A DNA stretch of 64,000 nt from Bin5 sp965207495 (GCA_965207495.1 OZ242287.1:3844001-3908000); one strand, 5' to 3'. Counted from the stretch's first letter, positions 51,891-62,417 are shown. Numbers and translations: made by a program. Notes: generated by a model from the sequence alone, not told the origin.

Positions 51891-53243
51891 TTACAGGCTG
51901 CCTATGGCGTTAATCAGGTGGCCTGTGTAGAGAATGGAACGCATGTAATCTTCGACGAAAATGTTCTCGTTGGGTGCGTGCAGGTTTGAATTGGGGTTTC
52001 CTACGCCGCCGCCAGAGATGCCGGGTATGCCGAAGGTCCCACACAGCTGGTACATCGGTCCGCCGCCTGCCGATGACGGGTAGACAACCGGTTCGGCGCC
52101 GAAGATGTCACGGGCCACTGAGATGCTCGCCTTTACCCAGGGGTGTTCAACCGGCGACCGATACGGCCACAGTTGGGCCAGCAGCTCTACGTTGACGTCT
52201 GTGAATCCTCGCCGGTCCAGGTGCTCCCGCACGAGTCGCAGGACGAGTTCGGGATTCAGGTCCGGGACCAAGCGGAAATCTACTTTGGCTGACGCCTGGT
52301 TGGGAAGGACGGTCTTCAGACCGGGGCCTGTGTAACCGGTCAGAAAGCCGCAGATTGTGCAGGTGGGATCAAACAGGAGTTGCTTGACAACATCGGGCCC
52401 GGTTGCGTCCTTCAGGAAGGAATTGATGCCAAAGTCCTGTTTGGACTCTTCTTCATCAAATGGGATACCGCGGAGATATTCCCATTCCTCCTCCGTCGGC
52501 TTGACAACGTGGTCCATCAGCCCGTCGACGGTAATATTTTCGTTCTCGTCTTTGAGGCTGGCGAGCGCCCAGATCAGGCGCCAGGCGGGATTGCCGACGA
52601 TGGGGGCGTTCATGGAGTGGAGGTCGCTGCTTGCGCCGCTGACAGAGAGGCCGAGGTAGGCGATACCTTTCATTCCTAGAGAGATGACCGGTCTGCCGGC
52701 ACCGTCCCTCCGTCCCCCCTCCCAAAGGCAGGCGTCTGCACCGGCCAAGAGTTCCTTGTTTTCCTCGACGAAGCGTCCCAGATTGGGGCTGCCAATCTCT
52801 TCCTCGCCTTCAACAATCCACTTGATTCGGAACGGAAGCTCACCAATCTCCTGCTGGTAGGCTTCGATTGCCTGGACGCGGGCCATCCACGGACCCTTGT
52901 TGTCGGACACGCCGCGTGCCCAGACGCGGCCGTCTCTAATCTCGGCGTCGAAGGGGCCGGAGTCCCACAGGTCCAGCGGCTCGGGCGGCTGGACGTCGTA
53001 GTGGTTGTAGATCATGAGCGTTTTGTCGCCGGATCCCATTTCGCCGTAGACGACAGGCGCTCCTCCTTCGACCTGGATTACCTGGGAATCGAACCCAACG
53101 CCTTGCAAGCGGTCCCTGACCCAATCGGCGGTCTCTTCTATTCCTATTCCCTGCGCGATGATGCTCGGCTTGCGGCAAAACTCCTGTAGCTCGGCAAGAA
53201 AGCGTTCCTGGTTGGCTTGGACGTTGGCCTCGAATCGGTCCAT
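51891..53243 (-). CDS. M20 family metallopeptidase (CNDP/ArgE-DapE type)
   Basis: This is a 450-residue zinc peptidase. The first metal motif is H81-Y-D83 followed by V-Q-P, the bridging Asp is D114 in G-V-S-D-N-K-G, and the catalytic Glu pair is in E-G-E-E-E-I-G-S (145-152). The dimerisation/lid domain lies at about 200-320. It resembles carnosine/Xaa-dipeptidases and would hydrolyse dipeptides or acyl-amino acids in the cytosol. GAGGAG precedes the ATG. Function with the oligopeptide importers is plausible. Confidence 0.92.
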   Translation of the reverse strand: MDRFEANVQANQERFLAELQEFCRKPSIIAQGIGIEETADWVRDRLQGVGFDSQVIQVEGGAPVVYGEMGSGDKTLMIYNHYDVQPPEPLDLWDSGPFDAEIRDGRVWARGVSDNKGPWMARVQAIEAYQQEIGELPFRIKWIVEGEEEIGSPNLGRFVEENKELLAGADACLWEGGRRDGAGRPVISLGMKGIAYLGLSVSGASSDLHSMNAPIVGNPAWRLIWALASLKDENENITVDGLMDHVVKPTEEEWEYLRGIPFDEEESKQDFGINSFLKDATGPDVVKQLLFDPTCTICGFLTGYTGPGLKTVLPNQASAKVDFRLVPDLNPELVLRLVREHLDRRGFTDVNVELLAQLWPYRSPVEHPWVKASISVARDIFGAEPVVYPSSAGGGPMYQLCGTFGIPGISGGGVGNPNSNLHAPNENIFVEDYMRSILYTGHLINAIGSL

Positions 53244-53398
53244 GGGGTTCTCCTCAGTTGACGTGCAGGGATACCTCGGGGCAGGACGGTGCGCCTGCCC
53301 CAGATCATGTTTTATTGGAACTCTTCTCGTCCGAAAGACGGCCTACCATACTCACTTTCGCGGTATGGTGCTGCCGCCAAATTACGGCCGCTCGGTCA

Positions 53399-54193
53399 TT
53401 AGTTCAGTGAGGGGACGGCTTCAGTCGATACCGGGAAACGGGAACGTCTGGCAAACGAGAGTTGAAGCTGATACTCCCGGTAGTAGCGGCGGGTGGCGGC
53501 AACCATTTCGATATATTTGAGGGCGGTTACCATCGGGTCGAGCACGGTGACAGGCACGGCGCGCGCGACGGGTTCAAGCAGTCCGGACCAGAGCGTGCAT
53601 GCAAAGAAGACTGCGTCGGCGCCATCTTCCTCCAGCGCGAGCCTGGCCTGTTCGACGCCCTCTTCGCGGGCTGCCCGGTCCATTTCGGCCACTACGAGGC
53701 GGCGCAGTTCCGACTCATCCTGCTCGAAGAGCCGCATAGACATTTCGGGGTCGGGATGGGCGAAATGTGCCTCGCGCACGGAAGCCAGCCAGGGAGCCAT
53801 ATTGTATCTGTGGACCAGGTGGTTCCAGGAGCCGCTGTTCTTGTTCCCGGCAATGATCGTAACTCGGCCTAGAGCGGGGGCAGTATGTGCCAGCGCTTCG
53901 AAGGGGCCGGAGACGGGGATATTGACGAGTTTCTTAGCATCTTCTACACCTGGGTCTGCACAGCAGCCTATCGATATTCCATCGAAACCTTCTTGCTCGC
54001 CTTCGACGACCGCTTGAAGGAGCTGGTTTGTGAAGTATGACGCGGGCGGCAGATAGGGGGTCTTGGGCACGTTACGCAAGCTGCGCACAATGAGCTCGGT
54101 GTCCGGGCAGGCAGCGGGCTTCAAGATATTATAGGTGTACTCGTCGTACATGTCTGTCCCGAGCGGATTGATGTACAGGATACGGGTTGTCAT
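53399..54193 (-). CDS. Asp/Glu/hydantoin racemase family protein
   Basis: ATG 54193 follows AAGGAGC (264 residues). The two cysteine sites are C77 (I-G-C-C-A-D-P-G) and C199 (F-F-A-C-T-L-W-S-G), consistent with a two-base racemase. It is of the hydantoin-racemase branch, distinct from the maleate-isomerase homologues at 7411 and 13426. It lies between the M20 peptidase and an MFS carrier, so it may handle D-amino acids or carbamoyl-amino acids. Confidence 0.9.
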   Translation of the reverse strand: MTTRILYINPLGTDMYDEYTYNILKPAACPDTELIVRSLRNVPKTPYLPPASYFTNQLLQAVVEGEQEGFDGISIGCCADPGVEDAKKLVNIPVSGPFEALAHTAPALGRVTIIAGNKNSGSWNHLVHRYNMAPWLASVREAHFAHPDPEMSMRLFEQDESELRRLVVAEMDRAAREEGVEQARLALEEDGADAVFFACTLWSGLLEPVARAVPVTVLDPMVTALKYIEMVAATRRYYREYQLQLSFARRSRFPVSTEAVPSLN

Positions 54194-54287
54194 TGGACTG
54201 CTCCTTGCTGAAAATGGGTCTTCACGTGCGGCGGAACCGCCGCTTTGACCGGTTGGACAGAAATCTAGTTCATATTGGCGAATGCAC

Positions 54288-55550
54288 TCAAGTAGAAGGG
54301 CGTTGAATGACCTTGCGAAGCCGGGCTCCAAATTCTTGCCTGAACTCTGGTAGGAAAAACGAGCCCAAGCCGGTCAGCAAGGCCAGCCCGGCAAGGGCGT
54401 ACATGCTGGCGTTCAGTCCGAAAACATCGCCTAACATCCCGATTGGGGTTACAAACAGCGCACCGATCCCCCACACCATGCCCATCATAACTCCGGAGGC
54501 CATTGCCATCTGGCCTGGCGCGAGTTCCTGAGCCAGTACGGTGGCAACAGGCTGGCTTGCAAACAGAGACATACCGGCCACGATTAACATCAGCAGGCTC
54601 AGTATGCCGTCTGTTCTGACAAAGGCAAAGATTGATACGGCGGAAATCAGAAGGGAAAGCGCGATGACCCACGAGCCGGAGTAGCGGTCAGACAAATGAC
54701 CGCCAAGCAGTCCCCCCAGAGCGCCGAACAAGGAGAGCGCGGAAAGGCCGAGCCCGCCGATGACAAGGGTGACGGCGCGATTATCGACCAGGAAGATTGG
54801 CAGAAAGGTTCTGAAGCCGCCCCAAATCGCAGCGCGGAAGGTCATCAGTACGGCAAGAAGAATCAACGGGCCGATGAAAGCCTGGGCTGCTGAAGCCAGC
54901 CGACTTCCGTCTTTGGGTTTGGATTGGGGCGGCGGCGACTCTTTGGGTACGTCCACGCCGATGAAGTGGTAGATGGCAGCGGCCGCCAGCAGCCCGAACG
55001 GAATCATCAGGTAGGTGGACTCCAGACCGAACAGGGTGACAACACCGACGCTGAGCAGGGGGCCGACGGCGATCCCGATGTTGCCGGCAAACGCGAAGAT
55101 GGACATTGCGGTTGCGTGCCTGCCGCCGGAGGTGGCGCGTACCATCATCGCCGCGTGCGGATGGAAGATGGCGTTGCTGAAGCGTCCAAAGACAACACAG
55201 ACCATAAGCAGCGTATAGGTCGGCGCGAGGCCGATAAAGCTCATGCCTATCGCCGCGCCTATCAGTCCCAGAACCATGAACCAGGCGCGGGGGAAGCGGT
55301 CGACCAGCCAGCCGATGAAGGGTTGGACGGGCATCAGCATGAAACTGGAGAGGGACGTAAAGAACCCTACGTCGGTCAGGGTCAGCGACATTCGGTCGAT
55401 GAGCAGAGGCCACAGGGGGATGAGCGTGGCGTAGTACATATCGCCCACGAGGTGACCGAAAGAGAGGACGCCGAGTTTGAACTTATCAAGTTTGACGGGC
55501 TGGGCGGGGGCCGCCTGGGGCAGCGTTCCCACGTTGACGTCGGAACTCAA
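54288..55550 (-). CDS. MFS transporter (FSR/fosmidomycin-resistance-like)
   Basis: The 420-residue protein has about 12 helices. The start is TTG 55550, with GGAAGGAT upstream. G-W-L-V-D-R-F-P-R near 60 is the MFS loop 2-3 motif and G-G-H-L-S-D-R-Y-S the equivalent in the second half. Substrate unknown. It follows the AstE-like gene after 83 bases. Confidence 0.86.
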   Translation of the reverse strand: MSSDVNVGTLPQAAPAQPVKLDKFKLGVLSFGHLVGDMYYATLIPLWPLLIDRMSLTLTDVGFFTSLSSFMLMPVQPFIGWLVDRFPRAWFMVLGLIGAAIGMSFIGLAPTYTLLMVCVVFGRFSNAIFHPHAAMMVRATSGGRHATAMSIFAFAGNIGIAVGPLLSVGVVTLFGLESTYLMIPFGLLAAAAIYHFIGVDVPKESPPPQSKPKDGSRLASAAQAFIGPLILLAVLMTFRAAIWGGFRTFLPIFLVDNRAVTLVIGGLGLSALSLFGALGGLLGGHLSDRYSGSWVIALSLLISAVSIFAFVRTDGILSLLMLIVAGMSLFASQPVATVLAQELAPGQMAMASGVMMGMVWGIGALFVTPIGMLGDVFGLNASMYALAGLALLTGLGSFFLPEFRQEFGARLRKVIQRPST

Positions 55551-55633
55551 GTTTGGCTAATCCTTCCGATGCAGGTCACCCAAATGAACGAAATGATCTT
55601 TCACTCTGTCGATGTAGAGCCAGCCACTCATTC

Positions 55634-56635
55634 TCAGCGTTCGCGGAAGGTGAAGGCGATCTGGGTGCCTTCGGGAACGACTTGCGTGTACCCGACGCCA
55701 CCGGTAAAGGACCAGCAGTACCCGTCGTAGGGCATTTTGACTTCCTCAATGAGGTCTCCCCAGACATCCATCATGTCGACGGCGACGTCTCCTTCGCGCA
55801 GAAAGGTTCCCGGGGGATGCTTGATCCACATCAGGCCGCCCTTGTGGGAGGTGAGGCGATCGGCCATATAGAAGTCGCCCTGCATCGGCGTTGTCGCCTG
55901 GGCAACGATGTCGCCCTCCAGCATGCCGATGGCCTTCATGACATTGGTGATCCCGATCTGGCCGGAGGTGATATTGTCTTCCCAGAGGAAGAAATCGGCG
56001 ATGAGCTCGGGCGTCATGGATGGGATGCCATGGGCCAGCGAACTGCCGACGACGCCGGTCGCGGAGCGGCCGGGCGAATCGATCACGGTAAATCCCCAGG
56101 CCTCGGCCATTTTTTCCATTTCGGCCAGCACAGTTTCGTCGGGGCAGGCGTCGCGTCGAATCAAGGTGAAGGGGATGGCATCGGGTGGATTCGAGTGGAC
56201 GTCAATAGAGTGGGTCGCGACTTTGATCGCCTCTCCAATGACGCCGGCGAGGCGCAAGGTCACTGTGCCGCCTGAGTCGGCCGGCCACATTGGGGCGGAG
56301 GACATGTTGATGCCGTCGCCGGTGGGGGCGATGACAGGAGAGAAGTAGGAGCCGACCTGAAATGCGAAGGGATTGCCGACGGTGATGGCGACCAGTCGTC
56401 CCTTCAGTTGCGTTGGGTCGGTGGCATTCACGGTCTTGAGGAGGGCACCGGTTCCGTTGATTTCGGTTCCGTGGATGGAGGCGGTAACGACGAGCGTGGG
56501 CCCATCCTCGACGCCGTTGACGATCACAACGGGCACACCAACTTTGTTGCCGTCGGCCAAAGTGACATGGCCGAGGTGTCCTTTCACGACTTCACCCGGT
56601 GCGGCGCTCAGGCCTGCTAGTTCAAAGTTTGCCAT
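55634..56635 (-). CDS. Succinylglutamate desuccinylase/aspartoacylase (AstE/AspA) family protein
   Basis: The 333-residue zinc enzyme has ligands H55 and E58 in I-H-G-T-E and H147 in I-D-V-H-S-N. G-N-P at 87-89 is also conserved. Family members release an acyl group from N-acyl amino acids. AAGGAG precedes the ATG. Neighbouring peptidase, racemase and carrier genes on the same strand suggest use of modified amino acids. Confidence 0.9.
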   Translation of the reverse strand: MANFELAGLSAAPGEVVKGHLGHVTLADGNKVGVPVVIVNGVEDGPTLVVTASIHGTEINGTGALLKTVNATDPTQLKGRLVAITVGNPFAFQVGSYFSPVIAPTGDGINMSSAPMWPADSGGTVTLRLAGVIGEAIKVATHSIDVHSNPPDAIPFTLIRRDACPDETVLAEMEKMAEAWGFTVIDSPGRSATGVVGSSLAHGIPSMTPELIADFFLWEDNITSGQIGITNVMKAIGMLEGDIVAQATTPMQGDFYMADRLTSHKGGLMWIKHPPGTFLREGDVAVDMMDVWGDLIEEVKMPYDGYCWSFTGGVGYTQVVPEGTQIAFTFRER

Positions 56636-56758
56636 TTGAAAAGCTCCTTAATAGCTATTCACGCGTGGAGAACCGATTAAAGTTTTCGGCTCGACCCTCG
56701 GGCGGGGCGCGCCGTGAATGTATGTGTTCATCGAATCGAGCGGTGTCGGCTTTTGCCG

Positions 56759-58096
56759 CTAGTGAGCGTGTGTCGGCTGGATGTCCGATAGGGTGTCGGG
56801 AGGCCTGTTTGCGGCGTTCAACACCACGACCTCCACGGCATGGGCAAGAACGACCGACGCCGCGCCGACTACGACGCCCGAAGCCAGCCCAACTGACACA
56901 CCGATAGTCAGCGCAAGTAACATGCTGACCAGGTTGACGACCATTCCATACTGAATGAAGCGTGTTTCGTGCCGCTTCATGAGCCTCCCACGATACAGGT
57001 TTTGCCAAGCCAGCAAGAAGGTAAAGGGAACCATGAACTGAGCGCCCAGTCTTGCCAGCGGCTTGATTTCGGCGGGCACGCCAAGGAGAATAGTGAAGTA
57101 GAAATGATCCAATGGGGTGAAAACCAGCAGGCCCATTGCAAGGCTCAGCAGGGCCCCCGATATCACCACAAACCGCCTCAAGGCCCGGTAGGAGCGCTCG
57201 TCCTGGAAGAGAGCGATGACGACTTCATGGCAGGCGCGCATCGGGCTGGAGAAGAAGAAGCCCAGGCCGAAGGCGACCGGGAAGGCGGACAGTGAGGCAG
57301 CCGACATCGCGGAGCGTGCTATCCCGGCGACAACGAGAGGACGGGAGATGACTCGCATGACGTCGGTGGCGGCCAGCGGCAGGTAAAACCGCCACAGGCC
57401 GGTATAGGTCATGTCAGCCTCGTTCTGATCAGGAACTTCCTCTTTGGTAAGTATGTGTTCACGCACGATTGGGCGAGCCCACCAGGCGATTACGATGGCT
57501 TCGACTATCACACTCAAAACCATGGCGAGGCCACCCAGAACCGCGCCGGGTATGCCACCAATCCATACACCGACGGCCATCGTTGCGGACAGAGTGGTCA
57601 GCCGGCATACCGTTCCCATGGTGATGTGACGGGTGTAGCCATGTCTGATGAGGACACCTTGCAGGAAGCGGCGCAGGCCGATTGCTGCGGGCCACAGTAG
57701 AAGCAGCTGCATGGCGGGCCGGGCAGCGACTGCTACGTCCTCGGTCAGTCCGAGGAGAAGGCGAGTCATAACATGGTAGGCCGGCGTGAAGAATAGCACT
57801 GCGCTCACCACGGTCATGAGAATCGACAGATGGAGCATGAAGCGCCACACCAGGTGGTACATGGCGCGATTGCGAACAAGGGCCACCCCTGTGCCCAGCA
57901 TGTAGATGATGGGGCTTTCCATGAGGATGGCAATTGGTTGGGCCACTCCAAACGCGGCCAGTTCAAGTTCCGGTTGGGGCAGACGGGTGATTCCTGCACT
58001 TACCACAGGGTCGGCGATGCTCATCATCATCCAACTGAGAGCCAGCGGGTACCAGAAGGCGAAGATGTAACGCTGGCTCAGCTTTTTCGGAACCAC
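56759..58096 (-). CDS. MOP-superfamily membrane transporter (ANKH/MATE-like)
   Basis: The 445-residue protein starts at GTG 58096 and has about 12 hydrophobic helices. The N-terminus (F-W-Y-P-L-A-L-S-W-M-M-M) and L-A-A-F-G-V-A-Q-P-I-A resemble bacterial progressive-ankylosis-like transporters, a branch close to MATE. Substrate unknown. It is transcribed toward the AstE-like gene, about 120 bases away. Confidence 0.75.
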   Translation of the reverse strand: MVPKKLSQRYIFAFWYPLALSWMMMSIADPVVSAGITRLPQPELELAAFGVAQPIAILMESPIIYMLGTGVALVRNRAMYHLVWRFMLHLSILMTVVSAVLFFTPAYHVMTRLLLGLTEDVAVAARPAMQLLLLWPAAIGLRRFLQGVLIRHGYTRHITMGTVCRLTTLSATMAVGVWIGGIPGAVLGGLAMVLSVIVEAIVIAWWARPIVREHILTKEEVPDQNEADMTYTGLWRFYLPLAATDVMRVISRPLVVAGIARSAMSAASLSAFPVAFGLGFFFSSPMRACHEVVIALFQDERSYRALRRFVVISGALLSLAMGLLVFTPLDHFYFTILLGVPAEIKPLARLGAQFMVPFTFLLAWQNLYRGRLMKRHETRFIQYGMVVNLVSMLLALTIGVSVGLASGVVVGAASVVLAHAVEVVVLNAANRPPDTLSDIQPTHAH

Positions 58097-58367
58097 AGGC
58101 TCGGCAGCCCTCTATGGAACATCTTGTTGGACGCTGAACAGGACAGTGCCGGAGACGCTTTCAACTTCGTCACAGGACGGTGAGTCTTGTACATGGTGTC
58201 CCCGGCACTGTCATTTGTAGATTTGCTCCTGCATCTCACATCCAAGGCAACCGGCTATGATAACGAGTGGCCTCAAAGCAGTGCAGGGTCGATCAGAGTG
58301 CGACCTTGTCCAGCATTACTTTCCGAAGGGTCGCATTGCCATTCTCGACTTGCCGCATGGCCCTGGG
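58097..58367. other. Gap without a gene
   Basis: About 270 bases lie between the Opp binding-protein stop and the flippase start, with no recognisable element. Confidence 0.3.
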
Positions 58368-60101
58368 TTACTCCTCGAGATCCCGGTAGAGGTGCCAGTA
58401 GCGCGTGCGGGTGTCGGGGAACGAGACATAGCCTTCGATCTCGGAACTGATGGCCAGATTGAAGTAGCGGGCACCAAGCCAGATCCATGAGGCGTTGTCG
58501 ATGTGCAAGCGCTGGGCTTCGCTGTAAAGTGCGAAACGGGCTTCTTCATCTACGGTTGTGCCGGCTTCCCGGATCACTTCATCAGCTTCCTCCAGGCAGA
58601 CGCCGCTGTAGCGGTTGCCGTAGGATGCGCAACCCAACAGGATATCCATGAAGTAGCCGGGTTCGGCCGTCCAGGGGAAGAGTGTATCGAGCGCCGATGT
58701 GTGCGTGCCCTGGTTTTTGCCTTCCTGATAGGCTGCACGCGGCATTGGATTGACGTTGACTTTTATGTCGGCTGCCGCCAGCGCGCTCTGGATGATCTTG
58801 GCCATGCTTGCCTGTTCGGGCGTGCCCAGATCGATATTCAGATCAAACTCCAGGCCGTCAGCGTAGCCTGCCTCTGCCAGAAGCTCCTTCGCCTTGGCGA
58901 TTGCCTCCTCTTCGGGCAGATCGTATGGCCAGTAGCTGTGGTCATAACCCTGTACCATTGCGGGCACCGGCCCAAGACTTCGCTCTGCGCTGCCAAACCA
59001 CACCTTGTCGATGATGTCGTCATAGGGAATCAGGTATGAAACGGCCTGGCGCACGCGCTTGTCGTTGAATGGTTCCGTGTTGTGGTTGATCGGCATCACG
59101 ATCATGTCGCCGATCCGGACCTGCTTAATGCTGACAGTGTCGTCGCTGCGCAGATCGTTAATCTCCTTGGCCGACAGGTCCTGGGCCATGTCTACTTCTC
59201 CGGCCTTGAGCAGAAGCACGCGGTCGGCGGACTCGGGCACGACGGTAAAGAGGATGCGGTTGAAGAACGGCTCCTTACCCTGCCAGTTCGGATTGGTGCG
59301 AAACTCCATCAACTCGTTCGGAATGCGGTCATGGATATAGTATGGGCCGCTGCTCGGCATGTTTGTCTGGGCGAAGTCCTGGCCCCACTTGTCACCTTCG
59401 GCTTCACCGGCATCCATGTAGGCCTTGCTGTCGATAATGTAGCCAAACTGACAGCAGCTCATAAAGGGCCGCAGGATGGGGGTCCAGTCGGAAGCGTTGA
59501 AGCGGAAGGTATAGTCATCCAGCACCTCGAAGCCCTTCAGCGGTTCTTCTTTAGTGGCCAGACGGACCAGCCGGTCGAGCGAAGGGGGGACGCGCATGTT
59601 GCCGCGGCGATCTTTGTAGTAGAGGTAGTCATTGGCGGTAATCTCATTGCCCGAGGGATAGTGCTTCATACCTTCCGGCAATTTGAATGTCCACTGGGTG
59701 CCATCCATCGAGATCACCATCGTATCGGCGAGCATGGGCTCGAAGTTCAAGGCATCACCAACCAAGCTGCCGTCCTCAAGCTCGACAATGGCAGGCTGCG
59801 CCCAGCTTCCCAAGACATTGACCTGCGTTTCGGTCATGCGGGGGAATGCGCCGGAAACGTCCCAGTCGAGGGTAGAGAGATCCTGACTGACGGCGACGAT
59901 AAGCGTACGCTCCTCATCTGAAGCGGTAGCGATGGCCTTTTCGCGGCCTGTCATTTCGGACGTGTCGACGGCGGCAGTGTCGGCCTGTTGCGCGGTGTCT
60001 GCGGGGGCAGCCGCGGGTGCGCAGGCCGCCAACAGGGCCATACAAAGAAGGCTGACAACAGTCACCAACGTGAATCGGTGCGACATCTTTTTGCTTTGCA
60101 T
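58368..60101 (-). CDS. Oligopeptide-type ABC transporter substrate-binding lipoprotein (second operon)
   Basis: The 577-residue protein follows AAAAGGAG. The signal peptide ends L-A-A-C (C27) and is followed by Ala/Pro/Asp/Thr-rich linker. SBP_bac_5 family landmarks are present in the body (L-P-E-G-M-K-H-Y-P-S-G-N near 124). It is last in the operon after OppF, with a gap of about 190 bases. Confidence 0.92.
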   Translation of the reverse strand: MQSKKMSHRFTLVTVVSLLCMALLAACAPAAAPADTAQQADTAAVDTSEMTGREKAIATASDEERTLIVAVSQDLSTLDWDVSGAFPRMTETQVNVLGSWAQPAIVELEDGSLVGDALNFEPMLADTMVISMDGTQWTFKLPEGMKHYPSGNEITANDYLYYKDRRGNMRVPPSLDRLVRLATKEEPLKGFEVLDDYTFRFNASDWTPILRPFMSCCQFGYIIDSKAYMDAGEAEGDKWGQDFAQTNMPSSGPYYIHDRIPNELMEFRTNPNWQGKEPFFNRILFTVVPESADRVLLLKAGEVDMAQDLSAKEINDLRSDDTVSIKQVRIGDMIVMPINHNTEPFNDKRVRQAVSYLIPYDDIIDKVWFGSAERSLGPVPAMVQGYDHSYWPYDLPEEEAIAKAKELLAEAGYADGLEFDLNIDLGTPEQASMAKIIQSALAAADIKVNVNPMPRAAYQEGKNQGTHTSALDTLFPWTAEPGYFMDILLGCASYGNRYSGVCLEEADEVIREAGTTVDEEARFALYSEAQRLHIDNASWIWLGARYFNLAISSEIEGYVSFPDTRTRYWHLYRDLEE

Positions 60102-60289
60102 GTCTGCAAACTCCTTTTGGCAGGAAAGCTGTGGGAGGCGCCAGCTCGCGGTCCACAGTGTCTGTCGGATTCCGGATTCAGTTCCTGATAGCTGGCTCAG
60201 GATGCCGCGGTTGTGCGGCTCTACGATGCCAAAGGCCTTTGCGGAAGCTCGGCGTATGGAACACGGTTCAGGACATTGCGCGCGGGCGT

Positions 60290-61321
60290 CTAGGCAGGTT
60301 GCGAGTAGGCGGAGACGCCAGGCTTTTCACTACCGGCGTCGCTGCTTTCGACAAGGATACAGGCGGCGCTGTGCGTGTTGGCAATGTGGATGAGCGGCGG
60401 TCCAGGCTGTAAACATTCGTCGCGGCGATACGGGCAACGTGAGTACAGGCGGCACCCGGGCGGCAGGTCGATTGGGCTAGGCACTTCGCCGGGCAGCTTC
60501 AGGCGCTCCTTGCCGCGTTGCGTTGGGTCGGGAATGGGAACAGCCGAAAGCAGAGCCTGGGTGTAAGGATGGGCTGGCGAGTCGAAGATTTCCTCGGTGC
60601 TTCCAGTCTCTACGATACGTCCCAGGTACATTACAGCGACCTGGCTGCAGGTATGCTTGATGACGCTCAGGTCGTGCGAAATAAACAGGTAGGTCAGCCC
60701 GAGCTCATCCTGTAGTTGGGTAAGCAGGCGCAGAATCTGGCCGCGAACGGATACATCGAGCGCGGAGGTTGGTTCGTCGAGAACGATAAAGTCGGGGTGG
60801 GTGGCGATGGCGCGGGCGACGCCGATTCGTTGCTGCTGACCTCCGCTGAACTGATGAGGATAGCGTGAGAGGTGATCGGGCTGCAGGCCGACCTGGGAAA
60901 GCAGCTCCCGAACGCGCTGATCCTTCTCGTGTGCGTTCAGGTTCGTGTGGAGATCCAGAGGTTCGCGCAGTATTGCGCCGACGGTCATGCGCGGCGTGAG
61001 GGATCCGCCGGGATCCTGGAAGACCATCTGCATCCGGCCGCGCATTTTCGCGACTTGTTCGCTTTTCATGTCGGTGAGGTCTTGGTCCCCCATCCATACT
61101 TCACCGGAAGACGGTTCTATCAAGCGCAGGAGACAGCGGCCGGCGGTCGTCTTGCCACAACCGCTCTCGCCGACCAGTCCCATGGTGGAGCCTTTGGGAA
61201 TATCGAACGATATGTCGTCCACAGCGCGCAGGCGGACATGGGAAAACATGCCGACACGGATCGGGAAATCTTTGCGAAGATTGCGAATTCTTATGAATGA
61301 GTCGTGGTTGGCGAGCGCCAT
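60290..61321 (-). CDS. Oligopeptide ABC transporter ATP-binding protein (OppF-like)
   Basis: The 343-residue ATPase has Walker A at 51-59 (G-E-S-G-C-G-K-T-T), signature F-S-G-G-Q-Q-Q-R, and Walker B F-I-V-L-D-E-P. The C-terminal oligopeptide-type extension contains P-G-C-R-L-Y-S-R-C-P-Y. GAGGGCGG precedes the ATG. It pairs with OppD upstream. Confidence 0.94.
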   Translation of the reverse strand: MALANHDSFIRIRNLRKDFPIRVGMFSHVRLRAVDDISFDIPKGSTMGLVGESGCGKTTAGRCLLRLIEPSSGEVWMGDQDLTDMKSEQVAKMRGRMQMVFQDPGGSLTPRMTVGAILREPLDLHTNLNAHEKDQRVRELLSQVGLQPDHLSRYPHQFSGGQQQRIGVARAIATHPDFIVLDEPTSALDVSVRGQILRLLTQLQDELGLTYLFISHDLSVIKHTCSQVAVMYLGRIVETGSTEEIFDSPAHPYTQALLSAVPIPDPTQRGKERLKLPGEVPSPIDLPPGCRLYSRCPYRRDECLQPGPPLIHIANTHSAACILVESSDAGSEKPGVSAYSQPA

Positions 61322-61385
61322 TTCCGCCCTCTGGGTTTGTAACTCCGCCGCGGACCTGATTTAGTACAGAGTCGGTTTAGCCTGG

Positions 61386-62414
61386 TTAAGCGGGCTCTAA
61401 CTCCCAGGCTTCTTCGAGCATTTCCTTCTTGATTCTTCCGGAAACGATGTGGCAGCGCGTCGTATGGTCATGCCCTGCTTCGACCATTGGTGGCTCTTCG
61501 AGCTGGCAGAGCTCTTCGGCGAAAGGGCATCTAGGATGGAATGTGCATCCGCTGGGCAGATGGACGGCATCCGGCACGGTGCCTGGGATAGTGGAGATCG
61601 GTTTGTCGATGTCTACGCGCAACGTGGATGCGATCAACCCCTGCGTGTACGGGTGGCGCGGGTTGGTGAATATTTCGGATACGGGTCCCTGTTCGACGAC
61701 GCGTCCGGCGTACATGACGATAACGCGTTCGCACAGCTCGGCGACGACGCCGAGGTCGTGTGTAATGAACAGGCAGGCGGAGCCGGCCGATTGGACGCGG
61801 GTGCTAATCAGGTCCAGCACTTGCGCCTGCACAGTGACGTCGAGCCCGGTGGTGGGTTCATCTGCGATCAGAAGTAGTGGATTGGCGCTGAGGGCCATGG
61901 CGACCATAACCCGCTGGCACATGCCGCCGGAGAGTTCATGGGGGTAAGCGCTGGCGCGGCGGTCGGGGTCAGCGATTTCAACGGCGCGCATCATTTCGAT
62001 GGCTTGGCTATCGGCGGTGCTGCGTGGGCAGCCCTCCCGCAACTGAATGACGCGGCTTATCTGGTCGCCTACAGTGAAGAGGGGGTTCAGGGCAGCGCGG
62101 GGCTCCTGGAAGATCATGGAGATTTTGCGTCCACGTACAGCCTGCATCTCGGCCTGGCCGAGAGACATCAGGTCCTCTCCGTCCAGCCAGACCTCGCCAC
62201 TCACGATCTTGCCGGGGGCTTTTACGAGCTGAATGATCGACTGTGCGGTCACGGATTTTCCCGAACCGCTTTCACCGACCAGCCCGGTTATCTCGCCGCG
62301 ATTCAGCCCGTAGGAGACGCTGTTGACAGCTTTGACGATGCCCTCATACGTGTAGAAGTAGGTATGCAGGCCTCTCACGTCGAGGAGAGTGTCCGGCTTG
62401 CGTGCGTCAAGCAT
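61386..62414 (-). CDS. Oligopeptide ABC transporter ATP-binding protein (OppD-like)
   Basis: This is a 342-residue ATPase with Walker A at 47-54 (G-E-S-G-S-G-K-S), signature L-S-G-G-M-C-Q-R (Cys in place of the usual Gln/Arg), Walker B L-L-I-A-D-E-P-T-T, and the C-terminal P-S-G-C-T-F-H-P-R-C-P. It begins three bases after the OppC stop. Confidence 0.94.
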   Translation of the reverse strand: MLDARKPDTLLDVRGLHTYFYTYEGIVKAVNSVSYGLNRGEITGLVGESGSGKSVTAQSIIQLVKAPGKIVSGEVWLDGEDLMSLGQAEMQAVRGRKISMIFQEPRAALNPLFTVGDQISRVIQLREGCPRSTADSQAIEMMRAVEIADPDRRASAYPHELSGGMCQRVMVAMALSANPLLLIADEPTTGLDVTVQAQVLDLISTRVQSAGSACLFITHDLGVVAELCERVIVMYAGRVVEQGPVSEIFTNPRHPYTQGLIASTLRVDIDKPISTIPGTVPDAVHLPSGCTFHPRCPFAEELCQLEEPPMVEAGHDHTTRCHIVSGRIKKEMLEEAWELEPA

Positions 62415-62417
62415 TTG